64,000 nucleotides of DNA. It comes from Sphagnum compactum (lineage: Eukaryota; Bryophyta; Sphagnopsida; Sphagnales). Each line of letters opens with the position of its first letter. Within the stretch, counting starts at the first letter, position 1. Of this stretch, positions 61,580-64,000 are shown piece after piece. A program made the translations under genes and the position numbers. The stretch is taken from the NCBI GenBank assembly GCA_965153455.1, contig OZ234504.1:372001-436000 (forward strand). Reading direction: 5' to 3'. Below the pieces are notes generated by a model, which was not told the origin of the DNA, searched no databases, and was given only the letters and a program-made list of their open reading frames with translations.

Positions 61580-61810
61580 GCTAACGTGGCATGCCACATG
61601 GCAACAAGGTTGAATAATAATCGCAACACCTCATGATTTGTGACACTAACTTCACATCATGATTCATGTCATTGATTTGATGAATTAATCTCATTCATTA
61701 ACAAGTTGAAAATATCATTATCCTTTGCAATTAATAACAATTTAATCTTCTACCTGATGATGACATGGCATGCCATTTGGCAACAAGGTGTCACAAATTT
61801 TCATGGCAAT
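61580..61810. repeat. Palindromic ATGGCATGCCAT repeat pair
   Basis: The phrase '(c/g)(t/a)ggcatgcca(c/t)(a/t)tggcaacaagg' occurs at about 61584-61612 and again at about 61763-61790. Each includes the palindrome TGGCATGCCA. A third TGGCATGCCA lies at 61871-61880. Such closely spaced palindromes suggest decayed fold-back or MITE ends. Confidence 0.6.
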
Positions 61811-63324
61811 CCATAATATTTTGTGACACCATAAATTTTTGTGTCTTGAATTTATGGCACCAATATTTGTGGCATGCCATAATTTTTTGTGTGACATGAA
61901 GTTTTTGAAGTCATGAATTCACATGCATGTGTATGTGTATTAAAAATCTATTATTAACTTATAATTATGACTACAATATTAATAGTCATTTTGAAAAAGA
62001 TGACACATAACTCCTTGAATTTTTAATTGCTTAACACACTAGCTTAAGTTAACATACCTATTAAGTTAACCTATGTATGTAGGCTACTTAATAAAAACCT
62101 ACTTCTTAATATAGGCTACTTTGTAAGTTACTTAATTAGACAAAACAAATTTACTACATCTAGTATGTTTAAATACACCTAAAATTGGTTGCCCTATTAA
62201 TAGGTAACCTAGGTAGGCTTGCCTAGGTTCTTAGCTTTAGGTTTTTTGCCAAGTCAACCTAGGTAGCCTCATTACAAGATATTTTATCAAGTTTGTAACC
62301 ACCTCAAGTTTATGCAATTAGATATGACTATGATGCAACTATGATGTGACATAATTATCCTAGGTTGTTTTTAGTTTAAGAATGCCTATGTTAACTTAAG
62401 CTAGGTTAGTAAGTAGTATAGGTTGACAAATTAATTCATCTTAAATCAACCTAGGAAAATTATTGTAAGAAATTTTTTAAATCCTAATCGTCAAAATGAC
62501 TGGGTTTTGCAACTAAATGTCCTTGCAACTAAATGGGTGAAACGACATGGGTTTAGCAACTCACTAGTCACTAGTCGCATATGTCCTTTTTTACTAGTAT
62601 GTAGTTGTAAAGGGTAGTCACAAAGCCCAAAATGTGTTGTTGTGGAGGAGTCCTTTCATGCTCTTGTTGTTAAAGAACTTTTTTATGTAGGAGGTTATTT
62701 ATACTCCCATATACATGTTCATATCTTCTTTTTTGGTGGTAGTGCCATGAAAATCAATTTCCAAATGTTGACTTTATGGCCAAATAGATTCTTGGCCAGG
62801 GTTTTAAATTGAAACCAAACATGTTTTTAGCCTTGTTGGTCTATTGACAACCTTGCAACGTTGCTACCTACAAGTGAAAAATCTAAATTAGATAATCATG
62901 GTGGTAAAAAACTAATTTAATGATCCACAATTGAATTGCACGCCTTTTGTTGTTCTCAAAGATTGTATGAAAGTTGAATGTGCTCTAGTTGAAGAAAGTT
63001 ATGGTTTCATTAAAGAAGAATTTTTGAACAATAACAAGTTGATGATGATTAGGTAAGTCATTTAACTAATATTGTTTATAATTTTTTGTTATTTTTTGAA
63101 CTCAAAACTTCCAAATTTTAAATTGCTTTTGATTTTCTATGCATCATTGTAATTGATTTTAGTTATGTGATGTTACAAGGCTTACTATTTACAATAATAA
63201 GATTATGGATCTCACACTTCACCAAGAACATATATTGTTGATCAAGTTGCACCAAGCTTTTGAAATTTTTTTGGGATCCTGGTTTTTGGGTGTTGGGGTG
63301 GTTTTGGGTGTTTATTTTTTGTAA
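61811..63324. other. AT-rich interval with CCTAGGTA-dense segment
   Basis: No gene is recognisable. The stretch 62050-62460 is dense in 'aacctaggta', 'taggttaac' and their complements, giving many small self-complementary words. The open phrase near 62940-63050 (CTPFVVLKDCMKVECALVEE) looks protein-like but matches no family I know. Confidence 0.5.
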
Positions 63325-63392
63325 ACAGCTTGTGCGTTAATGGGCAAAGTTCATGTTTCAAGAATTGGGGTTCAATTCCCCCACAACCTACT
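63325..63392 (+). repeat. tRNA-like element (possible SINE head)
   Basis: 'cagcttgtgcgttaatggg' fits a box A. About 35 bases on, TTGGGGTTCAATTCCCCCA gives a perfect T-arm (GGGG stem, TTCAATT loop, CCCC) containing box B. The acceptor and anticodon stems do not close, so it is not a tRNA gene. The preserved T-arm and polymerase III boxes suggest a tRNA-derived SINE. Confidence 0.55.
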
Positions 63393-64000
63393 TTAATTTG
63401 TAAAAGGTTTTTTTTTAAACACTTGTAGGTTATTGTATAATTACATAAACATATTCTTCTCTTTTTAAAAATAAGAATATGTTATGCTCATATCTAGAGG
63501 TTTGTTGTAAAATTAAATAATCATACAACATTAGGTGTACTAGTAGTACTAATTTATAGTTTTCCTTTTCCAACATAAGTCTTTCATGAAATGGAAATTA
63601 CATTGATGTGAAAATTTGATCAATGCAGAGATTGGTCATTTTATATAGTTTTGAGTGCTACATCTTAATGGAAGTTGGTTGAAGGTACTTGTGGTTCTCA
63701 AGTTTCATTATGGAATAGGCATTTATTTTGAGAATTTTTTATAAACATCTTGTAATGTTTATGTAAAAAGAAATTAAATTGTGACTTGCTAATGAAAATG
63801 ATGGGGGTTAAAATCTTAGGTGTGAAAGGTATTAAACGAAATAGTTGACTCTAATATCACCTTTCCCCCTTGGATGGCCCTGAAGATGTCCTTACACTCC
63901 TCAGCCTCCTAAGATGATTCCAACTCACCTACACACTAGCCAAACCACATGTTAATAAGTCCTTCATCCAAAACCCTAATATCAAACCAACACAAGTTTT
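63393..64000. other. AT-rich interval to the window end
   Basis: No gene or domain is recognisable. Part of it may be the body of a SINE starting at 63325, but no poly-A tail or target duplication could be fixed. Confidence 0.45.

Overview
The window is nuclear DNA of a land plant. Spliceosomal GT-AG introns, plant-type gene families (an AMP1-like peptidase, a CPSF30 fused to a YTH domain, a GT47 exostosin protein) and decayed plant transposons all point there. About five genes in 64 kb, separated by long AT-rich tracts of degraded repeats, suggest a large-genome seed plant, most likely a gymnosperm (conifer). That placement is inference, not proof.

Layout. 1-3.5 kb: 3' half of a degenerate Ty1/Copia element with a ~0.9 kb foreign insert. 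3.5-4.0 kb: a frameshifted PPR pseudogene (-). 5.0-7.5 kb: an apparently intact four-exon short-chain dehydrogenase/reductase (-). 11.1-16.9 kb: a complete 13-exon AMP1/glutamate carboxypeptidase II-like gene (-). 17.0-19.1 kb: a degenerate minisatellite with a compound CA/CT microsatellite. 19.7-22.0 kb: both halves of a dead PIF/Harbinger transposon, a Myb/SANT (trihelix) ORF on + and a DDE transposase on -. 22.4-22.7 kb: two tRNA-like sequences. 27.4-32.5 kb: a seven-exon CPSF30-YTH gene (+). 33.4-33.9 kb: a candidate non-autonomous Helitron. 34.4-38.7 kb: a ten-exon two-RRM RNA-binding protein gene (+). 43.9-45.2 kb: fragments of a trans-polyprenyl (solanesyl-type) diphosphate synthase pseudogene (+). 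46.0-48.2 kb: a three-exon GT47 exostosin-family glycosyltransferase (-). 59.4-61.2 kb: a hAT-like transposase pseudogene (+). Several recent tandem duplications (periods 66, 96, 99 and 100 bp) and a further tRNA-like element lie in the gene-poor parts.

The genes are independent single-copy loci, not an operon or obvious cluster. CPSF30-YTH and the two-RRM protein are neighbours and both bind RNA, but nothing in the sequence links them functionally. Exon models were assembled by hand from protein-family similarity, reading-phase continuity and GT/AG boundaries. All five give uninterrupted frames of plausible length: 299, 771, 794, 276 and 511 residues. No strong candidate for a wholly new biological system was found. 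The most useful observations are the unlabelled pseudogenes and transposons, the CPSF30 short-isoform option, and a cluster of unusual GTC splice donors.
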